Source of the DNA: Adiantum capillus-veneris
Lineage: Eukaryota; Streptophyta; Polypodiopsida; Polypodiales; Pteridaceae
Direction: 5' to 3'
DNA: 64,000 bases
NCBI GenBank assembly: GCA_014529385.2
Contig: CM043945.1
Coordinates: forward strand, 94,060,612 to 94,124,611
Under the pieces are notes generated by a model, which was not told where the DNA came from, ran no database searches, and saw nothing but the letters and a program-made list of their open reading frames with translations. The translations under genes and the position numbers were made by a program. Numbering within the stretch: position 1 is the first letter of the stretch; each line of letters begins with the position of its first letter. Positions 45,901 through 56,443 of the stretch are shown one piece after another.

Positions 45901-46615
45901 AAGTGATTTTTCCTTCTTTCTTAGTGCCCTTCAAGGTAGTCATGACGTATTGGGTGTGGTCCATTGGTTGCTTGGTTGTCGACTTTAGAACTTGAGTGAA
46001 TGTGGTGGCAGCTGTGTGATTTGTCGTAGTGTACCTTGGTGGCCTTTTTGCCAAAAAACGAAAGTGCTGGTGGTACAAGCGGGCTGGCTCTTCCACTTGT
46101 TTGTGAATTAAATCGGCAAAGGTGGTCGCGGTGGTTTCCTTGGTAAAAAATTCCTATTGTTTTCCTATCCCTTTCTCGCATGGTCATTCCTTATGTGGGC
46201 AGTCTAAGTGCCTCTACCACTATATCTTTTGTTATCACTAATTCAACCTTATTCCCTTGGGGGTCAGTGATCTATGCAGTTCCATCTTCTTTAATGGTGG
46301 ATAAAAGATTGTAAGCTTTCTAAAATTCCACTCCGCAAGGCTTTTGTTTGTAGAAATCCCTGAGTCCTAGCCTGCGGCTAGCCTCTTTGGTCTCTGGCTT
46401 TGCGGCTACATCATAGACTTCCTTCGGTAAGAGTTGCAACTCCACTTGATGTCCCTCTTCAATTTTGAACCTGTTGGTGAAGACTGTGGTATGATTCTCT
46501 TCTAGCTCTTCTTTGGAGAGATAAGCTTCCTTGACAACTTTGATTGTGATTCTAGATCCAACTGATATGTGGGCAGTTCCTGTAGCTTTTCCTTTTGATC
46601 GAGATTCTTCCTAGC
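42970..46615 (-). pseudogene. Long gag-like or unknown ORF with coiled coil, part of a minus-strand LTR element
   Basis: On the minus strand coding-like sequence runs from about 46615 to 43316. The N-terminal part reads FKIEEGHQVELQLLPKEVYD, KEASRRLGLRDFYKQKPCGV and VELVITKDIVVEALRLP (46200-46500), reminiscent of plant transposon gag-like N-terminal regions. Next comes KVLMRITYHAIGMADNLPPA (about 45850). A very charged stretch follows (45665-44870, Lys/Glu/Gln-rich). Then a coiled coil (44759-44454: ELEMVIGALQGELEDRMTII). A distinct C-terminal block is at 43810-43316 (FCFLPRVRTWKEHEELTKKR). At least seven stops lie in frame, mostly where CAA, CAG or CGA would fit. A purine tract (AGGAGGGGGGGGA, 42970-42982) followed by TGTTAGC on the minus strand suggests an LTR element. 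No pol was found; function unknown. Confidence 0.55.
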
Positions 46616-47079
46616 CCTCTCTACTGCTTGCATGGCTCTTGTTCAGTGAATCAAAGTTAGCAAATTTGTTGGAATTTTCTCTGAAATGTCCTTTAGGCTG
46701 AAATGCTAACAATTTTGGTCCAATTTGCTTCAAATCAATTTTCTGAACAAGCATACATGCATAAAAACATGCAAGGAACAAAACTGTAAAGTCAAAACAA
46801 ATATTTGCAACCAAAGTAAATAATTGCGATTATTTACAGTTGTTGCAAACTTGGCTTCATAGGCTTGAAGTATATACCAATTACATGCTCTAAGTGGAAT
46901 ATGGGCTCATTTGGATGCATAGGGTGAAAATGGTACCAAATTTTTGCTTTAGGTCTCTGAAACAGTAGATAAAAAAGAAATTTCAGATTTTGAGCTCCAA
47001 ATTGGTTCAAACTTTCATGTGTTTTCTTTGGTTTAAATTTTTTTTCTAGTGTTTTTTTAGAATTTTAAAGTGTGTTGAT

Positions 47080-47690
47080 CTATCCTTTCATGTCGGCATC
47101 GGTCATATTATTGGATCAAAAGTGTCGTTGAAATGTTAGACCAATAATCACTCATGAATTATAAGTAGTTAATCAATTTGTTTTTGGCAATGGTTTTACT
47201 TTGGACCGTTAGTGTCACCATGCAAATTGATGAAACTACTTTGATTTACAATGTGGCCACTATTTTTACTTTGGCATCGGTTCTATTTTGGACCGAAAGT
47301 GTTGTTGTTGAACATGGCTGGTTATGTTTGACGTATGGGTAGTTCTATTAGTCTTGTTGTTGGTATTAGTTAAATTATTGGATTGGGACTGCCGTTGTAC
47401 AAGCTAATAGACTGCTTTCTATGTCTTGTGTGTGATCTATGTATATGTGCTTTTAGGTTAGTTTGGTGTTTCTTTCTTCATTTTCTCTACTATTGGGTTG
47501 GAGTCAGCTCTATTATTGGGTTGGAGCTGTCGTTAGTTCCATTAAATGATGCCCTTCTTTTTAGGCTAGTTCAATGTTGATCTCTGCATCAGCTCTATTA
47601 TTAGGCTAGAGTTATCGTTAGTTCCATCGAATAATGCCATACTCTTTAAGTTAGCTCGATTGTTGCAAAAGTCTCTGTTAGTTTCATTGA
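47080..47690 (+). repeat. Degenerate tandem repeat (CTCTATTATTGGGTTGGAGCTGTCGTTAG type)
   Basis: Units of roughly 80 bases with TTATTGG(A/G)TT, GAGCTGTCGTTAGTTCCAT and AATGATGCC recur at about 47370, 47505, 47595 and 47650, with older copies from 47090. No coding potential. Confidence 0.6.
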
Positions 47691-48248
47691 ATGAAATTTA
47701 TATCTATTATAAAAATTCAAGTTATGCTGTTTGTAAAAATCATGAAACATGTTATCATTGTAACATAGATGGAACTTGTGGAAACAACAAAGTTAAAAAC
47801 AAAGACCAAAACTCTCATGATCACATATATATGTGCCCTGGCCACGGAGGACATCACCTCTACATTGGAGAGTGAGAAACGCAAAGAGTGGTTGTTTGAG
47901 AACATAATTGAAGCAGTTTGGACACACTTCTTTTCTTACAATGTGAAAGATATTCGGAGGCTGATGGATAGTGTAGTGGGAAATATGACATAGTGCTTAA
48001 GAGACTTGGCACCGATGCATCAATAGATGTGGATCTAGCAAAGTTACAGCACTGGGCCAATGTATGGTGTCACGCATGCAGAGAGATGAAAATCTAAAAG
48101 AGAGTGCAATACCAATGTGCAAGATATCCACAGTCATAAGGCTAGAACCATATTCTTTTTTGCATCCTCCTCTCAAGATGCAGGAGTGGGAAAGTCTTAT
48201 GAAAAAGCTGAGGCAAACTGCAAGTAGATTTTAGCATACACCCACTTT

Positions 48249-48581
48249 ATGTCCCAATGGACCATTGGTGTTCACCTCATAACCGAGCCCATCAAGGGTG
48301 GTAGAAAGCTTGGCAAAGGAAGCTACGGAGTTGTGTTAGAGTGCACTATTGAAGGAGTTACTTGTTTGCCACCCAAAGTGAAATATGTGGTGAAGAACTT
48401 CAAAGGAGATGAAGCAGGGCGCTATAGAGGCAAGTGTGCCGGCGCATTGCACAAAGACAGAAAGAGACATGGTCCCTCGTCATTCCTTGCTTTAATGGAA
48501 TGGATCTGGGTTACGTGTTCGAGTGCATTCCAACATAACATCAAAGTAGAGTACTCTCATCCATTAACTCCTCTAGCTTGA
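48249..48581 (+). pseudogene. Protein-kinase-like N-lobe scrap
   Basis: GGRKLGKGSYGVVLECTIEG has the glycine-rich loop (G-x-G-x-x-G-x-V) of protein kinases, and VKYVVKNFKG lies where the VAIK Lys strand is expected. The readable kinase-like sequence then shifts frame (PCFNGMDLGYVFECIPT in another frame near 48490-48530). The catalytic loop and DFG are absent. It could be a gene fragment carried or left by transposons. The open frame at 47769-47993 just upstream shows no kinase feature. Confidence 0.45.
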
Positions 48582-49300
48582 TGATGTCCACTCCTCTTTC
48601 TTCTTCTTCATGTGGGACACGGGGTATGTTTACTGCTGGTGGTGGTGATCAATGAAGAATTTGTGGAGCTTGAGCAAGTTCTTGATGTGAGATGAGAGAA
48701 GAGGGTCTAGGGGGATATATGTCTCCGATAAGTCACCTTGGGTGTGGGCAATTGTACATGAAATGATCCATTTTCTTGCAACTCCAACATTGCAACACTT
48801 GAGCTTGCCGTTGTTGGGATTCCCTTTTCTTGCTTATCATTGTTGAGGTAGGCCTTGTACTAGATTCAGGGTGAGGTTCTTAAGCTATTGAGCTAACCTT
48901 GTTCAATGTAACTATCCCACCTAAATTCAAATTAACTCACCTCAATTCACCACTTGTCCACCCCATACACAAAGAAGGATTGAATATACAAGGTGTTGTT
49001 TTGAGGTCCTTATAATCTACTTGCCTCAAGGTCCACCATTTGTCCAACCTACACAAGAGCAACTACTTGCACAAGCTATATGCTAGAGAAAAATGCCAAC
49101 ATCTTAGCCTAGATTATCAAAGAGGGAAAAACTTATAGTGTATAAAATCATTCAAAAAAAGTGAAACATTTCTTTATATCCGAATAGGGTGCCATTTTTG
49201 TTTACATGTATTATTCTTTGTTGCCCACATTTCAACCATTTCATGTATCTACATTATGCAAGCATGAATTTGAGAATGAAATAACACACACACATACATA
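48582..49300. other. No gene; repeat-like words shared with 50.7-52.1 kb
   Basis: CACCACTTGTCCA, AGGTCCACCATTTGTCCAACC and CACAAGCTATATGCT (48950-49085) match the repeat array further right, so this is probably an outlying, decayed part of it. Confidence 0.5.
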
Positions 49301-49654
49301 CACAAACATAAATTACATCATATGTGCATGTAATATCGACGAATATGTGTAAATTGATGAATTTTCACCATGAGAGAAGAGGCCAGTCAGCATGGATAAC
49401 AGATTTGGTTTGCGTTTTCTTGTATCTTGAAGAGAGATTATTGTGTGTGAGCGTGAAAGAGAAACACATAGAAGTACAATGAGACAAAGAGGTAGGGAGA
49501 AACACAGAGAAACATAGAGACATAGAGGGAGGGAGGGAGAGGGGGAGATAGACCTACTGTTACATGCTTGTCGTATGCAGGATGTTGCAGTTCCATACAT
49601 GTTGTGTGCGATGTAGCCTCCTCACTCCGGAGAGACTTTGATGGGCAAGCTATG

Positions 49655-49835
49655 CACGCAAATGTTGTACATGTGTGCACGATGCCTGCGTGTGAGATTT
49701 CTGTGTGTGCGATGCTCCTTGTGTGCAATGCTGCATGTGTGCGATACTCAGGTGAAATGTTGCTTGTGTGCACGATGTTGCCTATATGTTATGCTACCTA
49801 TGAGCGTTCCTGCTTGTGCAAGATGCTCACTTGCT
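49655..49835 (+). repeat. Degenerate TGTGTGC(A/G)ATGCTGC repeat
   Basis: Units of about 20-25 bases (GTGTGCGATGCT, GTGTGCAATGCTGC, GTGTGCACGATGTTGC) repeat about eight times. They produce overlapping Cys-rich open frames, which I treat as artefacts. Confidence 0.65.
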
Positions 49836-50024
49836 CTATTGCTTTCTCTCTGTGCGGTGTGAGATACGCTGATGCTCTTTCTGTCTACTAGGTTTAAATA
49901 AATGCCAACTAAGTGTTGAGCTATATATAGTATCACACTAAGCAATTAAGACCACAATTTAGTATGAGACATCGATTCACAGTTGGCCAAAATTTATGCA
50001 ATTTGACTAAGAAGAGGTAGTCCT

Positions 50025-50150
50025 TGACCCCGCCCAAGGCGTTGCCCTAACCCCCGTAATAAAAAATTGTCACCCCTCGACCCCGCCCGGGGCGCTGTCC
50101 CAGACCCCGTCGGCAATCACATCGGGAGGCAAGAAAAGGCTCCCGCCCCT
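50025..50150 (+). other. GC-rich island with GACCCCGCCC(A/G)(A/G)GGCG(C/T)TG repeated
   Basis: CTTGACCCCGCCCAAGGCGTTGCCCTAACCCC and CTCGACCCCGCCCGGGGCGCTGTCCCAGACCCC type strings occur about 55 bases apart in otherwise AT-rich DNA. Probably the tip of a decayed transposon; family not assigned. Confidence 0.45.
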
Positions 50151-50699
50151 TGACAAAAGGGTCTAAATGACCTAAAACACATTCTGAAACACTATTTCCA
50201 TGCATGTCATTGAGTCATCATTTTTATTCTTATTTTAGGCACTATTATAATTAAAATTATACATATAAATAAAAATATTTAAGTTATTATATTTATTAAA
50301 AAAAATTAAATTTAAAATTATTGAAAAATATTTTAAATAAAGTATATGCATAAAAATCTATTTTTTGAAGAAAAATCCAAAGTCAATTATCTTGAGAAAA
50401 AAACCTAAGGTAAATTGAATTGTGAGAAACAAAGAGTCCCAATTGGCCTTGGCCTTGATCTTGATCTTGATCTTCGTCTTTGATATATGAGACTAGCTTA
50501 TTTTGGCCTAGATGAACTCTGCTTATTTTGGAGGTGAAACACTGTGCTGCAAAGTGTGCCAAGATCCTCCCATACTATATTTTTGTTTTGAGCTACTGCA
50601 TGCTCTGATTTGAGTTGCGACCATAAAATAAGAGAATAAACAAGAAAATAACAAACAAAAATTAGAAAGAGAATACACACAAAATGACAAATACTTCAC

Positions 50700-52095
50700 C
50701 TTAAATATCGGCCATTACAACTAAGTCCACCATGTGTCCAAGCTATGCTCTTGGGTTTTATAGATTCTTCAATATTTAACAATTTACAACTAGGTCCACT
50801 TGTCCAAGCTATGCTCTAACATAGCAAGGGGGTTCTTTGCTCATGATCCACCACTTGGTTCATTGCTTGTCAAGACTTGCTTTGGAAAACTCCTGTAGTA
50901 GTTCACCTACTTTACCATTGTCCATTAGATCTAGGTCCACCACTTGTCCAAGCTATGCTCTAGATATCCAAACACTTGGTTTATCACTTTCCAACCCTTT
51001 CTTTGAGAAGGAAGGTCCTACAATAGTTCACCTTGGACACTAGTCATTACAACTAGGTCCACCACTTGTCCAAGCTATACTCTAATATAGTAGTCCAAAT
51101 TTGTAGTAGTCCACCTAACCTTGGAGATTGGACATTTGAATTAGGTCCACCACTGCTCAAAGTTAAGCTCTATTGAAACATGGAAAAACCATATATCAAG
51201 GGGGTTTTTTTATCAAGATCCATCACTTGGTCCGTCGCTTGTTAAGCCTTGCTTTGGAAAACTCCTGTAATGGTCACCTACTTTACCATTAACCATTAGA
51301 TCTAGGTCTATCACTTGTGCAAGCTATGCTCTAGATATCCAACATTTGGCTTATCACTTGTCCAACCCTTGCTTTGAGAAGAAAGGTCCTACAATAGCTC
51401 ACCTTGGACATTAGTCATTACAACTAGCTCCACCACTTGTCCAAGCTATGCTCTAATATAGTAGTCCAAATTTGTATTAGTCCACCTAACTTTGGAAATT
51501 GGCCATTTGAACTGGGTCCACTTCTTGTCCAACCTATGGTCTAAAACATCAAGGATCTTTTAATTTCAAGATCCAACACTTTCTCTGATACATCAAGTGG
51601 CTTTTGATCTCAACATTTGAAACTTGGTCCACCACCGGTCCAACCTTGCTTTAGGAAGAAAGGTCATACAATAGTTCACCTTGAACATTGGTCATTACAC
51701 ATAGGTCCACCATTTGTCCAACCTATGCTTTAATACATCAAGGGGTTTTTGGTTCCAAGACCTACGACTTCTCCAACCTTGCTTCCATTGAACGCCTCAA
51801 GGGCTACTTTGACATTGAGAAACAGGTCCTACAATAGTTTATTGGTGGTAGTGGGCATTTAAACTTGGTTCAATACTTGTGCTATTTATGCTCTAATATA
51901 GCAAGGGATTCTCTTTTTGGTAAGCACAAGCTTTTCCATTACTTGTCCGATATTGACTCCATTAAAATAGAAATGGATATCACTTCTTAAAATAAGGTAT
52001 TGAGCATTGATACAAGATTGCTAGCTTTCAATCCATTGTTGCACCATGGGTGTTTTATCTCAAAGTCCACCACTTGTCCAACCTATGCAAATAAT
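50700..52095 (+). repeat. 1.4-kb degenerate tandem array (AGGTCCACCACTTGTCCAAGC) with a higher-order duplication
   Basis: The word CTAGGTCCACCACTTGTCCA followed by AGCTATGCTCTA recurs about every 90-130 bases. Superimposed is a larger repeat: about 50823-51195 and 51198-51540 match in order, offset by about 375 bases (CTTTGGAAAACTCCTGTA, CTACTTTACCATT, TAGTAGTCCAAATTTGTA). No open frame. Satellite-like. Confidence 0.85.
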
Positions 52096-52374
52096 GTGCA
52101 TGTTGTAGCATAGGGAATTAGTACTTGAGGTCATCTACCCACGCAAGTCAAGTCCCACTAAATTGAGACAATTGAGGAAAAAAATTAGCCAATTGTTTAG
52201 TGTAGACTTGATTGGCACTCATTCCATTGGCTATGGTGGAGTTATAGTATTTGTATCCTCGTGTATTTTGTGTGATGGAGGATGTAAATTTTGATCAAAG
52301 GTAATTTATCCGTGACTGTGATTTAACAAGGTCATCTTTCTCACTTACATGATGGACTTTAAATCTAGGGAGAA

Positions 52375-53531
52375 GTGCATATGATTCTTGACCATGAAAT
52401 TGTTGGAATTGGTTGCATGTGTAGAGCAGATCCAAATTCCACTTGTGGTGGTACAAAGACAGGGCCAAGGAAATGTATCCATACTAGTGGAGGAATGATT
52501 GAAGGATCTATTCCTACCATTTTCTACAATGGATACTTCATCTCTCCAAGGCTCATTTGGAGTGCGGTTCACTGACCACAACTCCTCCACAACACAGCAT
52601 TGTGTTTGTATGGGATGCATCAGACCTATGGCTATGGCTAGCCGCTCTAACATATAGAGAGAAGATCAGCATGGAGATAAGAGCAAAGGAGCCATGGATA
52701 GACAAAATCCTGATAGAATGCAAGAATGAAGACCTCCTTCGCAATGTGGTACAATTTTTTACAAATAGTGCATCCTCTCTTTGGAGAAAGGTAAGTGGAT
52801 TACGCTTGTATTTAAGCCACAAGGTAGGTGGCTTGCTATTAGCATCAGTAAAGGAAGCTGACATGTTTGAGGACACCCAAAAGAAGCATGATATGCTCGC
52901 AGTTTTTTCTAGTCATGGCAGTAAGTAGGATTCTGAAGACAACTTGATCTCACCACACCAACAAGGCGGCCATATATGGTGGATTCTTGGTACACTCTTG
53001 GGAATCATAATTTTCAGTTCTGTCTTTGCAGGAGCCAAGATGCTCATTTCCCCTCTTGCTACTGGTGGTTACAAATTTGATCCAATTTGGCATGCAAATT
53101 TTATTGTTCGGACACTGGAAACAATGATCCTATTTTTCACTTGGGATCCAGGAGGACATTGGCACAAAGTTCTGGAAGCCATGGGCTTCCCCTTTAATCA
53201 ACCGACACTATTCCAAGGAACAAGTTATCACTCAGACCTGTTACAGATTCATGAATATCCCAGAAATCTCACCAATGGCCAAATGGAATGGCTAGTTCAG
53301 AAGGCAACTCGATATCGGATCCTACAGCTAAGCGGAAGAAGAAACAGATCTAGAGACATGAATGCCTCTAGCCAAAAGGGGAGGGCTAATGATGGGGGCT
53401 TTTCACAAGCCAAGCTCCCATACCCCTCTTCTCTCGTCCCCAACCCATGGAAACCTCCTCTTAGGGAGGGAGTGATAAAAGGCATTGGAAAAGTAAGAAA
53501 AAAAATAAAGTATGATTATGTAAATATATGA
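52375..53531 (+). pseudogene. Unrecognised ORF with one membrane-like segment
   Basis: A frame opens at 52557 and runs to TGA at 53529-53531 with a single TAG at 52926-52928 between two long halves. The first half contains WIDKILIECKNEDLLRNVVQ. The second starts with a hydrophobic stretch (WWILGTLLGIIIFSSVFAGA) that could cross a membrane, then WHANFIVRTLETMILFFTWD and a basic C-terminal tail (KGIGKVRKKIKYD). Upstream, 52375-52575 is readable in another frame (GTKTGPRKCIHTSGGMIEGS). GTAAGT at 52790 and TTTGCAG at 53025-53031 look like splice signals, but joining them shifts the frame. No family recognised. Confidence 0.35.
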
Positions 53532-53559
53532 GAAAGGTAAAATAGGCCACCTCATGCCT

Positions 53560-54700
53560 GCGGGGCAGCCCATCCCCACCTTGCCTCCTTTTTCTTCACT
53601 GATGCCCCGCCGTGTGTCCCTTTTCCTCTCCTCCACTCAAAAGGTCAACCCCCTCTCTCTTCCCCTTGTACTTTCTCCTTTCTCTCTCCCCTCAAGCTAC
53701 CCCACCTCTCACCAATAATGCATTATAACTCACCAATAATGCACCCTAACTCACATGCAACTTCCCCTCTCTTCCCTCTTGTAATTACTTTATTCTCCAT
53801 GTCACCTCTCACTTTTTTTCATCAACCCATCTCTCTCTCTTAGTCTCTCTCTCATGAGACTGCTGTTCTGGCACATATACGCACAGCCAGACAAGTGGAG
53901 CCCACAGTCACATGGCCTATGTAGATAATGATTTCTTCATTTCTAAATTCTATAATTCCTCCCCCCTCCTCCCCTATATAAAGAGGGGTCACCATCACAC
54001 TAAAGACACACACAACATCACCAAAGAGTACACTATGCACTATGTGTGCCTAGTGCACACACACACACCATCACCATCACCGCAATCACCATGCTCGTCT
54101 TGAGCATGACCTCTACACCCTTGGCTATGGAAGATGAAGGCCAACGAAATGAAGGATGATGACCATAACCCTCGTGCGAGTCTTCGCCATCAACTCCCAC
54201 CTATCCACCATGTGCTCTACCACACTCTCCCTTCTCATTCCCCTACCCTATGCTCCCCATTTCATCGCCTTATTCTCTAAATAAATCTTGAGGTTTTGTG
54301 AGTATGTTTTCTTGCAATGTTTTGCCCATGTGAGGTGTGCGGAATCGCCACCTAGTCTTGTGTTTGGAGTGAGCTTGTGTATGTGTGAAGGGTGTGCGGA
54401 TTCGCCATCCTTTTGTGGTGCCTAAGTACTAAGCCGCTATACCCCCTCCCTCACTCTCACTCTCTCTCTCTCTCTCTCTCACTTGATCTCATTCCCTTTC
54501 CTCTTCATCATTACTCCCAAGCATCCATCTCTCTTGGATGAAAACTTTGTTATGGTGGTGTGTTGTTTACGTCCTAGCCGCTGAAGCTAGGTGGTGCCCC
54601 CTGTTTGTTTTACCGTGACAGGCTCGAGGCGCGCCATTCGGTCCCCGGTGTTTTAGAGGCCGTCGGTGGTTCGGGGTTCGCTTTGCTCCCGTCACTATGA
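53560..54700 (+). other. Pyrimidine-rich non-coding region with a TATA box, LTR-like
   Basis: CTCCCCTATATAAAGAGGGG at about 53968 is a good TATA box. The region has many CT-rich runs, (CT)n at 54460-54480, and a GC-rich end (GAGGCGCGCCATTCGGTCC at about 54629). It resembles an LTR plus leader, but no partner LTR was found. Confidence 0.4.
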
Positions 54701-55435
54701 ATGAAGGGACCATCTTATACGTATTTCCACATGATTATGTCAACTTTCAAGAACATGGTCATGATTGTCGGGGTGTGGATATTGAAAAGGCAAATGTAAG
54801 CATTGAGGATGCAGCATAAGTGGGTAACATCACTTTGATAAAGTGGCCCATCAAGCAGAAAACACTCTTGAATGGGATACCTTTACAACGCTTTGTTCCA
54901 ATTGATGGTATGCATGCAAGACATGAGGATATGTCCAATGATGACAATGCTAGGAGAAACCTTGATGGGTGTAGCATTGTCCAGTTGTCAAGGAAGAGGC
55001 GATATAATTTCATCAATAGGATTCTAAAAACAAGAGTAGCACCAACTTCTACTTTTTATCTATTGAATGAATCAATTGAAAGGGTTTCATGCATTGAATG
55101 TTGTACAAAAAAATGTTACCATATTTTGCAGATTGTGATATTGTGACAAGGTTACAATAAGAATTTTGGGGAGAGTCTCAAAAATCATGCACTAATTATG
55201 TTTACGATGTCTTTTCTATATTCTATCAGAAGAATGAGAAGATGGAATATCAAATTTAGTGTATATGGCATTATTGTTTGTTGTAGAGCATGGTATGAGC
55301 TACATGGAATACCAAAGACATCATTTCAATGCTACAAGGGGAAAAGTTTGAAAATGGTGCATGCCACTTTGTGCATGGGAACACATGTACATTTTGAAGA
55401 GGACTTCAACATACTAGTTTAGCACATTAGGCAAA
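54700..55435 (+). pseudogene. N-terminal part of a transposase-like gene, interrupted by a foldback element
   Basis: Readable in several frames: MNEGTILYVFPHDYVNFQEH (54700), WPIKQKTLLNGIPLQRF, CIECCTKKCYH (about 55095-55125, a Cys-rich cluster), FYQKNEKMEYQ and IVCCRAWYELHGIPKTSFQC (55275-55335). I recall a CC...C cluster, a variable region and a (V)C..AW....GI....F pattern as the N-terminal half of the uncharacterised transposase-like family seen at 21.2 kb. The reading continues after the foldback element at about 55880 (LLNEFVDNNSEKIPHRSRTL). Confidence is low because no catalytic part follows; a Ty3 element begins at about 56 kb. Confidence 0.35.
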
Positions 55436-55873
55436 ATTTGGACTCACAAAGAGGCCCTTTAAGGAGTTTGATTTTACCTCTCTCTCAAAACGGGTGCATG
55501 GATAAAGTTTTGCAAACAAACGCCAAAGTTGGCGGAGGTTTGACAGTTACAATGTCCTCCTCAAGCTCTATCTACTGATATATAGCACACCATGAGATTC
55601 CTCATATTTTAGAAGATTCTTTTTTTGATTCACTTAGATTCCGACAGAGTTGTCACATCATAGGTGAATCAAAAAAAGAATGTTCTAAAATATGAGGAAT
55701 CTCATGGCGTGCTATATATCAGTAGATAGAGCTTGAAGAGGAAATTCTAACTGTCAAACCTCCACCAACTTTGGAGTTTGTTTGCAAAAATTTATCCATG
55801 CGTCCGTTTTGGTAGAGAGAGGTAAAGTCAAACTCCTTAAAGGGCCCCTTTGTGAGTCCAAATTTTGCCTAAT
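55436..55873. mobile_element. Foldback (long inverted-repeat) element, MITE-like, 438 bp
   Basis: Two arms of about 200 bases are reverse complements: ATTAGGCAAAATTTGGACTC at 55436 pairs with its complement ending at 55873, and TTTTTTTGATTCAC pairs with GTGAATCAAAAAAA around a loop of about 30 bases (55635-55664). GCAC on the left (55432-55435) and on the right (55877-55880) could be target duplication. No coding capacity. Confidence 0.88.
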
Positions 55874-56430
55874 GATGCACGAGCATTGCTAAATGAGTTT
55901 GTGGATAACAACTCAGAGAAGATTCCACATAGAAGTAGAACACTACTAGATGGCTGAAGGGAGACTCAATAAGTGATTCTATCAACGTACAAACAAGTGG
56001 ATGAGAGCAGAAGACACAAGTAGTGATTCATCTAGTGACTCTTCACTAGAGATCGGCCATAATCAAAAAATAGACAAGAAGAGTAAGAGATATAAGAGGA
56101 AACGTTATCAAGAAAATGTGCGTGCTAGAATAAATGAAAAGAAATCTACCTTAGAATGGCTTAATTATATAGGGGCATGTGATGTTCATTGAAAGTTGGT
56201 AGATAATTGGGGTGAATACCTTCAAAGTGTTACGTGGTGTGGTCCACAACCCATGGACATTGCACAGCTAGAGGCTACAGAGAAGACAAAGTTGAGCCGT
56301 ATCGTAAGGAGACGACAAAATCAAGAGTTAGTTCAATAATAAAAGGAAGCGGAAGTGAGATCACAGTCTAAGAAGAACAAGACCCCACAGACTTACACCC
56401 TGCACCTGATCATTTTAAATCCTACACATG
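55874..56430 (+). pseudogene. Continuation of the transposase-like relic and a charged open frame
   Basis: Up to about 56000 the sequence continues the relic left of the foldback element. 56001-56192 is an open frame with Ser/Asp-rich then Lys/Arg-rich sequence (DTSSDSSSDSSLEI, KSKRYKRKRYQENVRAR). 56200-56340 reads MDIAQLEATEKTKLSRIVRR in a continuing frame. It may be the lead-in to the pol at 56444, but no gag motif is visible. Confidence 0.35.
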
Positions 56431-56443
56431 AAGTAGCATAAGT

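Noticed and set aside
49313-49945. Overlapping Cys-rich or His/Thr-rich open frames on both strands
   Set aside because: Produced by a degenerate TGTGTGCRATGCTGC repeat; no domain and open in several frames at once.
52790-53031. Possible intron (GTAAGT...TTTGCAG) that would remove the TAG at 52926
   Set aside because: Splicing at these sites shifts the downstream reading frame into stops.
54600-54700. GC-rich GGTTCGGGGTTCGC segment considered as a tRNA or tRNA-derived SINE
   Set aside because: No cloverleaf and no convincing A and B boxes at proper spacing.
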